A stretch of DNA of 64,000 bases from Paenibacillus amylolyticus (GTDB taxonomy: Bacteria > Bacillota > Bacilli > Paenibacillales > Paenibacillaceae), in contig NZ_RIAS01000014.1 in the NCBI RefSeq assembly GCF_003719335.1, positions 110,378 through 174,377 of the forward strand, written 5' to 3'. Numbering within the stretch: position 1 is the first letter of the stretch; every line of letters begins with the position of its first letter. The notes beneath the pieces were generated by a model that saw only the letters and a program-made list of their open reading frames with translations, did no database searches and was not told the DNA's origin. Made by a program: the position numbers and the translations under genes. Positions 34,614 to 43,644 of this stretch are shown piece by piece.

Positions 34614-34654
34614 GATACAGAAGTGTAACAGATACCAACTTTTAGTGAATTGAA

Positions 34655-34850
34655 TACGTGGAACTTGGTGCTCTACCCGCTGGGGTAGAAGCTTAAAAGG
34701 GAAGTCCGGTGTGATGCCGGCGCGGTCCCGCCACTGTAACAGAGGAGTCAGGCAGCATATCCACTGGTCTGGAGAAGACCGGGAAGGAGCTGTTATGGCA
34801 ATGATGCTGAAGCCAGGAGACCTGCCAGGTTGGACAAACACAGCAGTACC
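34655..34850 (+). promoter_or_regulatory. Cobalamin (adenosylcobalamin) riboswitch
   Basis: The conserved core is clear: GGGAAGTCCGGTGTGATGCC, then GGCGCGGTCCCGCCACTGT, later GAGTCAGGCAG and the B12-box stretch AGCCAGGAGACCTGCC at 34811-34826. Together they form the usual multi-helix aptamer. A terminator hairpin follows at 34911. It controls the five-gene importer downstream, turning it off when cobalamin is plentiful. Aptamer boundaries are approximate. Confidence 0.92.
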
Positions 34851-34910
34851 CTACGGGAGATAGGAAGGTGTTTAAAGAGCATGATTTTTTTCTGAAAATC
34901 TGTTTATTTA

Positions 34911-34950
34911 AGGCGTCCTTATCCCGTGAAACGGAGAAGGGCGCTTTTTT
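34911..34950 (+). terminator. Expression-platform terminator of the cobalamin riboswitch
   Basis: GGCGTCCTTATCCCGT pairs with ACGGAGAAGGGCGC with one mismatch, ending in TTTTTT at 34945-34950. It lies about 70 bases before the first gene's likely start, consistent with transcriptional attenuation. Confidence 0.8.
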
Positions 34951-35018
34951 GAATTGGATTGAAATAAATGAGAATGATGGCGTACACGCGCATTAAACCG
35001 GGGAAGGGCGTTTTATTA

Positions 35019-35951
35019 TTGGGCAGATATATCGTTAAACGGTTAGTACAACTGGTCGCCGTTCTGTTTGGAATCACCTTCCTGACATTTCTATTAACGT
35101 ATCTGTCTCCTGGAGATCCCGCCAGACTGATGCTGATGTCCACTGGAGTTACACCTTCGGATGAACTGGTCAGACAGGTGAGGTCAGAGCTCGGGTTGGA
35201 CAAGCCGTTTCTTGTTCGGTATGGAACCTGGCTAGGGCAAGTGGTCACCGGAGACTTTGGTACGTCGTATAAATACGACCGTCCCGTACTGGATGTGTTA
35301 ATGGCCCGCCTTCCAGCAACGCTCAAGTTAACCGGGAGTGCGATGTTTCTGGTAATTTTGATTTCCTTTCCGCTGGGAGTTCTTTCGGCTGTACGCCGGA
35401 ATCGATGGCTCGATTATGTCATTCGCCTGTTTTCGTTTGCCGGTCTATCCATGCCAAGCTTTTGGCTGGGCATGCTGCTGATGCTCGTATTTGGTGTACA
35501 GCTGAAGCTGTTACCCGTTATGGGTAATTCCGGCTGGCACAGCCTGATCCTGCCTGCGGTCACACTGGCTATTCCACTGATCGCCCAATACAGCCGGCAG
35601 ATTCGTGCAGTCATGCTGGAGGAGATCGGCCAGAATTACGTGGTGGGAGCAAGAGCGAGAGGTGTGAAGGAATCGATGATCATTTGGCAGCATATTTTGC
35701 CGAATTCACTGCTGCCGATTGTGACACTTCTGGGCATGACAACGGGAGCATTACTTGGCGGAGCAGCGATTGTGGAAAGTTTATTCGTATGGCCGGGGGT
35801 AGGCCAGATGGCGGTGGATGCCATTTTCACTCGGGACTATCCCCTGATACAGGGGTATGTGATTTGGATGGCAGTCATCTATGTCACCCTGAATCTGATC
35901 GTGGATCTCTGGACACATCTGCGTGATCCGCGCATTCAACTGGATGTGTAG
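35019..35951 (+). CDS. Nik/Opp-type ABC transporter permease (NikB-like)
   Basis: An integral membrane permease of the peptide/nickel class, about six membrane segments. It opens with GRYIVKRLVQLVAVLFGITF, the standard start of DppB/NikB proteins, and contains the ATPase-contact region GARARGVKESMIIWQHILPN. TTG at 35019, with GGGAAGGG about ten bases upstream, best fits the family N-terminus; an ATG at 34968 in frame has no ribosome binding site. First gene of a five-gene operon under the cobalamin riboswitch. Confidence 0.88.
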   Translation: MGRYIVKRLVQLVAVLFGITFLTFLLTYLSPGDPARLMLMSTGVTPSDELVRQVRSELGLDKPFLVRYGTWLGQVVTGDFGTSYKYDRPVLDVLMARLPATLKLTGSAMFLVILISFPLGVLSAVRRNRWLDYVIRLFSFAGLSMPSFWLGMLLMLVFGVQLKLLPVMGNSGWHSLILPAVTLAIPLIAQYSRQIRAVMLEEIGQNYVVGARARGVKESMIIWQHILPNSLLPIVTLLGMTTGALLGGAAIVESLFVWPGVGQMAVDAIFTRDYPLIQGYVIWMAVIYVTLNLIVDLWTHLRDPRIQLDV

Positions 35952-36788
35952 ATGATGATGAAGATTCGAGCATACCTGACACAACGTCGTCTATTTATTT
36001 TTTTGCTATCCCTGACTGCGGGTTGGATCGTTCTGGCTTTGATTGCGCCGCTTCTGGCACCTCACGATCCACTTGCCACGAATTTTGCCAAAGTGTTGCA
36101 ACCATCCAGCCCCGAATATCCACTCGGCACGGATCAGCTTGGGCGATGTGTCCTGTCCCGACTTTTATATGGAGCACGCACATCTCTGTTGCTCACCTTT
36201 ATGATGATCGGTATTGTTTTCAGCTTAGGCGCAGCGGTTGGTGTCGTTGCAGGTTTTCTGCGAGGACTGGTGGATACGATGCTGATGCGGCTGTGCGATA
36301 CGTTGATGGCATTTCCTGGTTTGATTTTTGCGATTGCCGTAGTAGGGATGTTAGGGCCGGGACTATTTAACACGGTGGTTGCACTCTCCGTCGTCTGGTG
36401 GGCAAAGTATGCACGGATGGCCCGAAGCCTGGTCATTTCTCTTCAGCAAAAAGAGTTCGTCACTGCCGCTGCATTCAGCGGTGCGCGTAAAATTCAAATC
36501 ATTAGCAGAACGATTCTGCCGAATATGTTGCCCCCTTTGATTGTCATGGCAATGATGGACGTGGGCGGCATGATGTTGTCGATCTCGGGACTGTCTTTTC
36601 TCGGGCTGGGTGCACAGCCGCCTGATCCTGAGTGGGGAGCGATGTTGAATGAAGGCAGAAGATATCTGCAAACAGCGCCTTGGCTGCTAATCTATCCGGG
36701 GCTTGCGATATTTAGCACGGTTATCATATTTAATTTGCTGGGGGACAGTCTGCGAGATGTGCTTGATCCCAAGAAAAATACAGTGTAA
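35952..36788 (+). CDS. Nik/Opp-type ABC transporter permease (NikC-like)
   Basis: A 278-residue second permease, starting at the ATG directly after the upstream stop. LAPHDPLATNFAKVLQPSSPEYPLGTD-like sequence near the N-terminus is typical of DppC/NikC proteins. The ATPase-contact loop is AAFSGARKIQIISRTILPN, and the C-terminus has LGDSLRDVLDPK. It pairs with the preceding NikB-like protein to form the channel. Confidence 0.88.
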   Translation: MMMKIRAYLTQRRLFIFLLSLTAGWIVLALIAPLLAPHDPLATNFAKVLQPSSPEYPLGTDQLGRCVLSRLLYGARTSLLLTFMMIGIVFSLGAAVGVVAGFLRGLVDTMLMRLCDTLMAFPGLIFAIAVVGMLGPGLFNTVVALSVVWWAKYARMARSLVISLQQKEFVTAAAFSGARKIQIISRTILPNMLPPLIVMAMMDVGGMMLSISGLSFLGLGAQPPDPEWGAMLNEGRRYLQTAPWLLIYPGLAIFSTVIIFNLLGDSLRDVLDPKKNTV

Positions 36789-36806
36789 CTGAAGGGAATG
36801 GGAAGC

Positions 36807-38405
36807 ATGAGCAAGGTTCAAAAAACATGGTTGCTGGCTATCATATCAATGATGATTATTCTGTTGCTCGCGGCTTGTGGTAAAGACAACAATTCAACAC
36901 CTTCATCATCAGATGCTGCGGGGAAACCTTCTGGTGTGGATGCGAGTGGTGCGGCTGGTGAGGGCAAGAAATCACATCTGAATGTGGCCTTGTTCTGGCT
37001 GGGCAGCAGTCTTGATCCTGCCGATGAATGGAATGGCTGGACGCTGACGCGCGCGGCTATTGGGGAGACGCTGGTTCAGTTTGACGAGCAGATGAAGATG
37101 GTTCCCAAACTGGCGGACAAGTGGGATCGGATCGATGATACAACTTGGCATTTTCATATTCGGGACGGGGTAACGTTCCATAATGGCCATCCCGTGACTG
37201 CGGATGCGGTGAAAAAATCAATCGAACGCTCCATCTCGCTGAATGAGAGAGGCCAATCCACACTGCCAATTAAGTCAATGACTGCCAAGGGGCAGGATCT
37301 GACGATCAAAACAACACAGCCAGATGCCTCACTGTTAGGCAATATTGCAGAGCCGCTGTTTATTATCGTGGATACGAGTGCAGATACGTCAAAATTCAAG
37401 AGTGAGCCCATCGCTACCGGGCCATTCATGGTTACAGGATATAAGCCCGATCAGGAGATACAGGTCAAGAAGTACGATAAATACTGGGGCGGCGCGGCCG
37501 ATCTGGATACGATGACACTGAAATACATCAAGGATGATAATACACGGGCGCTGGCGCTGCAATCAGGGGAAATCGATGTAGCGAGTAATGTGGGACGCAG
37601 CCAGATGCCTCTTTTTCAGGATCAAACACAATACACCATTGACGAAATTCCGAGCCTCCGTACGCAGTTTGTGTGGTTTAACACGACCCATTCACTGCTA
37701 AGTGATGTAAAGGTTCGGCGCGCCATTTCTTACGGAATTGACCGCGAAATGTACGCGAATACGCTGGTGGGTGGACAAGCAGCCAAAGGGCCGTTTACCT
37801 CTGCATTACCTTTTGGGTATGACAAAATTACCGGATATGATTACGAACCTGCGAAGGCAAAACAATTGCTGGATGAGGCTGGATATAAGGATACAGATGG
37901 AGATGGCATTCGGGACAGGGATGGGAAGAAGCTATCGTTACAACTCATCCTTAACTCAGCTTATGAATCCGATTCCGTTGTGGCTGCTGCGATGCAGTCC
38001 CAGCTTAAAGAAATTGGGGTGGGGCTGGAGCTCACCTCATATGAGGATCTCACCGACCATCAGAAAAGTGGAAATTATGATCTGGCTCTGACGAGCATTA
38101 ATACAGGCATCACAGGTGATCCGCAGTATATTCTCGACTTTTATTTCAAAACAGGTGCGGAGTGGAATGTTGGCGGATACAGCAATCCGAAGCTGGACGA
38201 GCTTATTGAGCGTCTTCACTCGGAGTTTGATGTGGAGAAGCGTTATGCCCTTGCGGCAGAAGCGCAGCAGATTATTCTGGATGATGCAGCTTATATGTTT
38301 TTGACATATACACCGATTAATATCGTCGGCAAAAGTAATGTAAAGGGTGCAACGATGTACCCGATCGACTTCTATCTGCTAGATCGCAACATTAAGGTCG
38401 AGTAG
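36807..38405 (+). CDS. Solute-binding lipoprotein of the Nik/Opp type (family 5)
   Basis: A 532-residue secreted lipoprotein, lipobox LAAC with Cys24 as the lipid site, then a low-complexity linker. The family 5 binding fold is shown by WHFHIRDGVTFHNGHPVTADAV and DVKVRRAISYGIDRE. It is NikA-like in length and partners. A segment DTDGDGIRDRDG near residues 361-372 looks like an EF-hand calcium loop. The riboswitch upstream suggests the ligand is a metal linked to cobalamin synthesis (cobalt, perhaps nickel), not a peptide. The start is ATG at 36807, ten bases from AAGGGA. Confidence 0.85.
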   Translation: MSKVQKTWLLAIISMMIILLLAACGKDNNSTPSSSDAAGKPSGVDASGAAGEGKKSHLNVALFWLGSSLDPADEWNGWTLTRAAIGETLVQFDEQMKMVPKLADKWDRIDDTTWHFHIRDGVTFHNGHPVTADAVKKSIERSISLNERGQSTLPIKSMTAKGQDLTIKTTQPDASLLGNIAEPLFIIVDTSADTSKFKSEPIATGPFMVTGYKPDQEIQVKKYDKYWGGAADLDTMTLKYIKDDNTRALALQSGEIDVASNVGRSQMPLFQDQTQYTIDEIPSLRTQFVWFNTTHSLLSDVKVRRAISYGIDREMYANTLVGGQAAKGPFTSALPFGYDKITGYDYEPAKAKQLLDEAGYKDTDGDGIRDRDGKKLSLQLILNSAYESDSVVAAAMQSQLKEIGVGLELTSYEDLTDHQKSGNYDLALTSINTGITGDPQYILDFYFKTGAEWNVGGYSNPKLDELIERLHSEFDVEKRYALAAEAQQIILDDAAYMFLTYTPINIVGKSNVKGATMYPIDFYLLDRNIKVE

Positions 38406-38407
38406 TG

Positions 38408-39226
38408 ATGACGTCCTTGCGTGGGGGGAAGACATCTTTGCTTGTTGAGCTGAAGAATCTGTCTGTAAGTTATAAGGAAGGAATGCCTTCCTTGCAGGAT
38501 GTATCCTTTTCGATGAAGCCGGGAGAAATCATTGGCATTGTGGGGGAAAGCGGCAGCGGGAAGTCGACCCTGATCCGGGCTTTGCTGGGACTACTGCCTG
38601 TAGGCGGACGATACACCGGAGGAGAGATTATTTTTCGGGAGCGGGTGTTGCTACGTAACTCGCAACAAGATTGGCAGGGGATGCGTGGCAAACGAATCGC
38701 GATGGTATTTCAGGACAGCGGTTCGTATCTGAATCCGATTCGTAGTATTGGAAGTCAGTATGTGGAGGCCATTCGTGCCCACCTGCCTATGTCCCGGAAA
38801 GAGGCTTGGAGATTGGCCGTTCACACACTGGCCCGTATGGGGCTGGATGATCCAGAGCGAGTCATGCGTGCCTATGCTTCTCAGCTTAGCGGGGGGATGA
38901 AGCAACGGACAGCGATTGCGATGACTGCTGCGTTGGAGCCGGAACTGCTGCTGGCGGATGAGCCGACGAGTGCGCTGGATGTTACGACTCAAAACGAAGT
39001 GATGAGCCAATTGAGCAGGCTCTGTGCGGACAAGGGAACGGGCATGATCCTCGTGACGCACAATATGGCGGTTGCGGCCCATATGGCTGACCGGATTGGT
39101 GTGATGTTAGACGGCAGGTTGGTGGAACTGGGAGATACACTGCGTGTCATATCGAATCCCACTCATGAGTATACTCGCAAGCTGCTGCATGCTGTACCTG
39201 AACTGGAGGTGAATGCGCATGACTGA
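38408..39226 (+). CDS. ABC transporter ATP-binding protein (NikD-like)
   Basis: A 272-residue cytoplasmic ATPase with Walker A GESGSGKST, signature LSGGMKQR and Walker B LLLADEPTSALD. The start overlaps the binding-protein stop (GTG at 38405 or ATG at 38408); a TTG at 38438 after GGGGGGAAG is another option that removes a poorly conserved N-terminus. One of the two ATPases that drive the importer. Confidence 0.88.
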   Translation: MTSLRGGKTSLLVELKNLSVSYKEGMPSLQDVSFSMKPGEIIGIVGESGSGKSTLIRALLGLLPVGGRYTGGEIIFRERVLLRNSQQDWQGMRGKRIAMVFQDSGSYLNPIRSIGSQYVEAIRAHLPMSRKEAWRLAVHTLARMGLDDPERVMRAYASQLSGGMKQRTAIAMTAALEPELLLADEPTSALDVTTQNEVMSQLSRLCADKGTGMILVTHNMAVAAHMADRIGVMLDGRLVELGDTLRVISNPTHEYTRKLLHAVPELEVNAHD

Positions 39227-40085
39227 TGACAGATCACCGATTCTGAAACTGAGTAACGTATGTAAAACGTACGAGTTGAAAGGGCAACAGGCTGTTCAGG
39301 CATTACAGAATGTGGATCTGGCATTATATCCCGGGGAGTGTCTGGGCATTGTCGGGCAGAGTGGAAGTGGCAAAAGCTCACTGGCCAAGTGTGTAACCCA
39401 GCTGGAACAGGCGACTTCAGGAGAGATTTGGTACCATGGGCAGGAGATTAACCGTTTGAAAGGTGAGAAGCTTCGTCAGATGCGCAAGCAAATTCAGATG
39501 GTATTTCAGGAGCCTGCGACGATTTTTAACCCACGCATGAAGGTGGGCATGTTTATCGGTGAGCCTCTGTTGAATTATAAAATGATGAAAAGGCAGGCGG
39601 CTGCTCAGGAAACACGCAAATTGCTGGAGCGAGTTGGTTTGTCTGCTTTGGATGCGAATAAGTATCCGCACGAATTAAGCGGCGGGCAACAACAGCGAGC
39701 CGTCATTGCTCGTGCGATTGGTGTACGGCCCGAGATCATTTTGTTCGACGAAGCTACCTCTGCCCTGGATGTTTCCATCCAGCAGCAGATTTTGGATCTG
39801 CTCATGGAATTGCGTAGGGAGACAGGAGTTTCCTCCATATTCATATCACATGATCTTGCGGTGGTGCAGCAGGTGAGTGACCGTATCGCAGTCATGCATC
39901 AAGGGAGAGTAGTGGAGGTTGTGAACAGTTCCAAGCTGACCAGTTTGGCAAATCATTCGTACACCCGAAGTCTGATGTCCTCCGCTCTGTCGCTTAGAGA
40001 GCTGAAGGGTGAGATGCAGATGCGGGAGCGTGTTGAGATTTTGGCGGGCGCAGATGAAGTAGAAGACAAGCAGGGTTATGCATAA
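39219..40085 (+). CDS. ABC transporter ATP-binding protein (NikE-like)
   Basis: A 288-residue ATPase, partner of the preceding gene, overlapping it by eight bases. Walker A is GQSGSGKSS, the signature is LSGGQQQR, Walker B is IILFDEATSALD, and ISHDLAVV holds the switch His. The start ATG at 39219 lies seven bases from GGAGGTG; the ATG at 39213 is too close. It ends the operon before a strong terminator. Confidence 0.88.
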   Translation: MTDDRSPILKLSNVCKTYELKGQQAVQALQNVDLALYPGECLGIVGQSGSGKSSLAKCVTQLEQATSGEIWYHGQEINRLKGEKLRQMRKQIQMVFQEPATIFNPRMKVGMFIGEPLLNYKMMKRQAAAQETRKLLERVGLSALDANKYPHELSGGQQQRAVIARAIGVRPEIILFDEATSALDVSIQQQILDLLMELRRETGVSSIFISHDLAVVQQVSDRIAVMHQGRVVEVVNSSKLTSLANHSYTRSLMSSALSLRELKGEMQMRERVEILAGADEVEDKQGYA

Positions 40086-40098
40086 GTTATAAGAGAGC

Positions 40099-40157
40099 AG
40101 GGTTATCTGTAGTGAATTCTTTTGATGGATGAATTCACACTGCGGATAACCCTTTTG
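40099..40157 (+). terminator. Terminator of the Nik-type importer operon
   Basis: AGGGTTATC pairs with GATAACCCT, continued inside by GTGAATTC with GAATTCAC; TTTTG follows. The rest of the 210-base gap before csaA holds nothing recognised. Confidence 0.8.
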
Positions 40158-40295
40158 ATATTCTCATCTATACGGAAATGAGCTGGTCTGGTGAAATCCT
40201 CTAATTGCCACTGATTTATAAGTGAAGCATGGATATATTGTAGATGCGGTGCCTGTGTATTGCCGTTACGTAAACTTTCGATATTAAAGTTGAAT

Positions 40296-40625
40296 TCAGG
40301 CAATCGGCGTTCCATTGGGTAACGGATGATCTGGGGAGAGCAGAACGACATCACCTTCGCCGGGAACACCGCCCAGTACAAGTACCTCGGACACGAAACC
40401 GGCAATCCGCCGAGGTGGGAAATTCACGACAGCAACGACCTGTTTGCCAATTATCATCTCGGGTGTGTAACGGTGGGTGATCTGGGCACTGGAATTTTTT
40501 AAACCGAGTGGTCCAAAATCTATTTTCATCTTAATCGCAGGAACACGAGCCTTCAGAAAAGGTTCAGCCTCCACCACGGTACCTACTCGAATATCATGTT
40601 GCATGAACTCTTCAAAAGTAGCCAT
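40296..40625 (-). CDS. csaA: CsaA-type tRNA-binding domain protein
   Basis: A 109-residue cytosolic protein with a single EMAP/Trbp111-like OB-fold. DIRVGTVVEAEPF, KIDFGPLGLKNSSAQIT and VVAVVNFPPRRIAGFVSEVLVLG are the family signatures, and the length equals CsaA of Bacillus, a dimeric protein with export-chaperone activity. The start at 40625 follows GAGAGGAG; the open frame extends upstream to 40775 through a terminator and is not used. Confidence 0.9.
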   Translation of the reverse strand: MATFEEFMQHDIRVGTVVEAEPFLKARVPAIKMKIDFGPLGLKNSSAQITHRYTPEMIIGKQVVAVVNFPPRRIAGFVSEVLVLGGVPGEGDVVLLSPDHPLPNGTPIA

Positions 40626-40689
40626 AGATAAACTCCTCTCAACGAACGATGTCATATAGTATAGATGATATATCTGTCCCCGAAAACAA

Positions 40690-40724
40690 AAAATCCAGAT
40701 TACGCTGTATCGTAACCTGGATTT
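40690..40724 (-). terminator. Terminator of the udk gene (minus strand)
   Basis: On the minus strand AAATCCAGGTTACG pairs with CGTAATCTGGATTT, followed by TTTTGTTTT. It lies between udk and csaA. Confidence 0.8.
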
Positions 40725-40825
40725 CCGCCTAAAATCTTCTGATAGGATTTTTTCCAAAGAAATGCTCGAAGTCATATTTCCTAAAAACCCCTGAAAAACT
40801 CCTGTTATCCCTTATGCAACTGTGA

Positions 40826-41458
40826 TTAAGATCTGTTCCAGTTTTCTCCCGTGAGATACTTCTCAGTAAGAATGGACAGCATCTGAATCCCTACTTCATT
40901 ATGCCCGCCCTCAGGGATGATGATGTCCGCATACTTTTTGGACGGTTCGATAAATGCATCATGCATCGGTTTTACTGTTTCGAGATACTGTTTGTACACG
41001 GATTGAATCGAGCGTCCACGCTCTTCCATGTCCCGCAGTACTCTGCGCAGAATGCGTACATCGGAATCCGTATCTACAAATACCTTGATATCCAGCAGTG
41101 TACGAAGGTGCTCGTCAATCAGTACGTGTAACCCTTCGACAATGACGATGTGGTTCGGCGCAAGCTCAATCGTTTCGCCTGCAACGCGGTTATCTATGGT
41201 GAAGTCATACACGGGAGCAAATGCTGGTTGGCCCTTTTTCAACAGGGTAAGATGCTCAATCAACAGATCGTTATCAAAAGCAAACGGGTGATCGTAATTC
41301 GTCAGTCTGCGTTGCTCAGGTGTGAGGTCTGACTGGTCTTTGTAATAATTGTCTTGGGATATGAATGTAACTTTGGCTGATCCAAGACGTTCAATAACGG
41401 AGCGGGCTACCGTTGTTTTGCCGGAGCCGGTTCCTCCGGCGATACCAATAATGAGCAT
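40826..41458 (-). CDS. udk: Uridine kinase
   Basis: A 210-residue cytosolic enzyme that phosphorylates uridine and cytidine in nucleoside salvage. It has the P-loop GGTGSGKT at the N-terminus, DNYYKDQ, the NYDHPFAFD segment, VIVEGLHVL and RRVLRDMEERGRS, all characteristic of Udk, and the usual length. It has its own terminator downstream. Confidence 0.93.
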   Translation of the reverse strand: MLIIGIAGGTGSGKTTVARSVIERLGSAKVTFISQDNYYKDQSDLTPEQRRLTNYDHPFAFDNDLLIEHLTLLKKGQPAFAPVYDFTIDNRVAGETIELAPNHIVIVEGLHVLIDEHLRTLLDIKVFVDTDSDVRILRRVLRDMEERGRSIQSVYKQYLETVKPMHDAFIEPSKKYADIIIPEGGHNEVGIQMLSILTEKYLTGENWNRS

Positions 41459-41649
41459 GGTTGTTCCATAAACCTCCCTAAAGTGGCAGCATGATCAATC
41501 GATAAAGAGTGCCCAAAATGTTTTATTTTTAAGCGCGATCTGCATGTCTGTCTGCGAATACACAATTCCCTCATTGTACCACAGCTCGCTGACTTTTTCA
41601 TCTTAAGGAACAGACCATGTTTTGCCTTTAAGAAGGAAGCTCATTTCTG

Positions 41650-42777
41650 CTATGGCAACTGAATTTTTATTTCCATCCCCTTAATGAATTGATCGTCTTT
41701 GACCACTTCGGCAAAATCATCTTTCACCTTAAAAGGTTTTACAACCAGGTATTTCACGTCCTTGGCTGTGGTGGCATAGATGCTTTCCCAGTTCAGCTGG
41801 TTTGCTTCATACATACCTTCACCGCTCAGTGCGGTCAATTGTCGGCCTTGATCATCATAGACAGCAAATCTGATTTCACGCAGCTGTTTCTCTTCTTTGT
41901 TACTTAACGTTTCTTTCCCTTTTAACGCGATCGACGCAGTTAGACGAGTCGTAATGGGTGTGACCTCGGCTTTGTTCACAGTGACCTTGTACAGATCATT
42001 TTCTATCGTACTATTCGGCTGAACGTTGTGAGTGTCCGTTGTAGATTTGGTAAACGGAACTGTCAGTTCGAACTCATGATCCATACCTTGTAGCGTCAAC
42101 TTCACCTTAGCATCAAATTGATCCGGGATGACACCCGTATGGTCTGTAGGAAGGACCTGTTCAAAAAGCAAAGTATCAGGCTCGTTCGCCCCGGCTGAAC
42201 TATAGAACAGACCGCTATCTGGACGAGAACCGTTCACATCAAAAAACACATTGTCAACACCGCTGCTTAGCTTCACGATGTCCTTGCCATTGTCATACAT
42301 GCCCTGATGGAGATTAGGCGCAGTGACATGAACGAGAAACGCCGCACGTGTGCCGTCATAGACCGTTTCCAATACCTTGAATTTCACATCCTGATAAGCA
42401 AACGAGCTGTTCACTGGCGTAGTCAAACCTTCGTTACCCGCTGTTCTAAGACCCATATCGGCCTCAATGGAGCTGAAGAGACTGCCTACAAACGGAATAC
42501 TACGCAGAGAATCAGCCATTGCTGGAGAGACAAAACCGGATGCAAATACCGTTAAACCCAGCACACCTGCGGCGACAGCGACTCCTGCAGTGCGGCGTAG
42601 TCCTTTATGAACACGTCGTGGATGATGAGACTGAAACGACTCCATGTTCATTCGGCTAGGTGATTCGGTAAGGGAATCTAGTGTAGCATCAATGCGGTTG
42701 CGCACAATTTCAGACATGGCAGGACGCTCCTTGGCTTGCTCTTTTAATTTTTGATCGAGATTAAACGGGTTTGACAT
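41650..42777 (-). CDS. Membrane-anchored DUF4179-type protein, probable anti-sigma factor
   Basis: A 375-residue protein. Residues about 1-60 are cytoplasmic; one membrane segment lies near 62-85 (VAVAAGVLGLTVFASGF). The rest is an extracytoplasmic beta-rich region of the DUF4179 type, with MADSLRSIPFVGSLFS just after the membrane. Its start overlaps the upstream ECF sigma gene by 17 bases, the usual arrangement for a sigma factor and its membrane-bound inhibitor. The signal sensed is unknown. Confidence 0.82.
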   Translation of the reverse strand: MSNPFNLDQKLKEQAKERPAMSEIVRNRIDATLDSLTESPSRMNMESFQSHHPRRVHKGLRRTAGVAVAAGVLGLTVFASGFVSPAMADSLRSIPFVGSLFSSIEADMGLRTAGNEGLTTPVNSSFAYQDVKFKVLETVYDGTRAAFLVHVTAPNLHQGMYDNGKDIVKLSSGVDNVFFDVNGSRPDSGLFYSSAGANEPDTLLFEQVLPTDHTGVIPDQFDAKVKLTLQGMDHEFELTVPFTKSTTDTHNVQPNSTIENDLYKVTVNKAEVTPITTRLTASIALKGKETLSNKEEKQLREIRFAVYDDQGRQLTALSGEGMYEANQLNWESIYATTAKDVKYLVVKPFKVKDDFAEVVKDDQFIKGMEIKIQLP

Positions 42778-43297
42778 GTAATTTTACCTCCCGATAGTTT
42801 TTGAATTTCTGATAAAGATCTTTCCTTGCGCGGCTCAGCCTCATCTTCACGGCGCTTTCGGACAGGCCCAGTGTATCTGCGACTTGACGCAGGCTCATAT
42901 CTTCAAAGTAATGAAGTACAATCACAATGCGTTTGGCTTCTTCCAGCTGATCGACGGCTTCCCGCATATCCACCTCATCGTATGGACTGGGTTGTGCCTG
43001 ATGTTCTGCGGGCACTTCTGCGTAAGAAGTGGAGAGAGAGCGGCGGGATAACAAGGTATTGCATTCATTGATGAGAATACGGAACATCCATGTTTTGAAA
43101 TACTGCGGTTCTCGAAGAGTATGCATGGATTTGTAGGCTTTCAGGATCGTTTCCTGAATCGCGTCCGCGGCATCTTCCTCTTTGCGCAGCATGGATATGG
43201 CGGTATTGTATAGGGAATTTTCAATCTCTCGGATCAGCCTGATGAAAGCTTCACGATCTCCCTGGATAGCTTGTGTAATGAGATCGGGTAAATCCAT
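42761..43297 (-). CDS. ECF RNA polymerase sigma factor
   Basis: A 178-residue sigma-70 family protein with region 2 (EEDAADAIQETILKAYKSM, TWMFRILINECN) and region 4 (SLRQVADTLGLSESAVKMRLSRARKDL) and no region 3. The start follows AAAGGAGC. It is cotranscribed with the membrane protein downstream, probably its anti-sigma factor. Target promoters are unknown. Confidence 0.9.
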   Translation of the reverse strand: MDLPDLITQAIQGDREAFIRLIREIENSLYNTAISMLRKEEDAADAIQETILKAYKSMHTLREPQYFKTWMFRILINECNTLLSRRSLSTSYAEVPAEHQAQPSPYDEVDMREAVDQLEEAKRIVIVLHYFEDMSLRQVADTLGLSESAVKMRLSRARKDLYQKFKNYREVKLHVKPV

Positions 43298-43552
43298 AGT
43301 TAACAGCTCCTTTCGTAACGGTTTATATCGTGTTGGAGATACATCTCTTGGCCGGTTTTACATAGATTAGACTGCCGAGTGAGGCAGATGGTCACATGTA
43401 TTTTGAGGGTTTGGGAAAAAAGTCAGAGTGTGCACCGAATACCAGACACTTCGTATGTTAGACGTGTAAGAGGATGGCCTACCCTTAACTCGAAACAGTA
43501 TTAGGAGAGGAAGCGATGCCTTGACGCTCCTGGAGAACATAAGGAGCATCAC
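43298..43552. other. Gene-free stretch upstream of the sigma factor
   Basis: About 255 bases (347 including the next terminator) without a supported gene. It must hold the promoter of the sigma operon on the minus strand; I could not assign a clear ECF-type or sigma-A-type motif. Confidence 0.5.
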
Positions 43553-43597
43553 AAAAAAGCACGTACCTGTCAGATCATGACGGGTACGTGCTTTTTT
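43553..43597 (-). terminator. Strong terminator after the PfpI-family gene
   Basis: AAAAAAGCACGTACC pairs with GGTACGTGCTTTTTT; it can work in both directions, but only the minus-strand gene ends here. Confidence 0.88.
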
Positions 43598-43644
43598 GTG
43601 AAGTACTCATTTATATAGAAAGCTCATGGGGGAGCTGAGATATC

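Noticed and set aside
34968..40085. The Nik-type operon as a plain oligopeptide importer
   Set aside because: Sequence class alone would allow it, but the cobalamin riboswitch directly upstream makes metal transport more likely.
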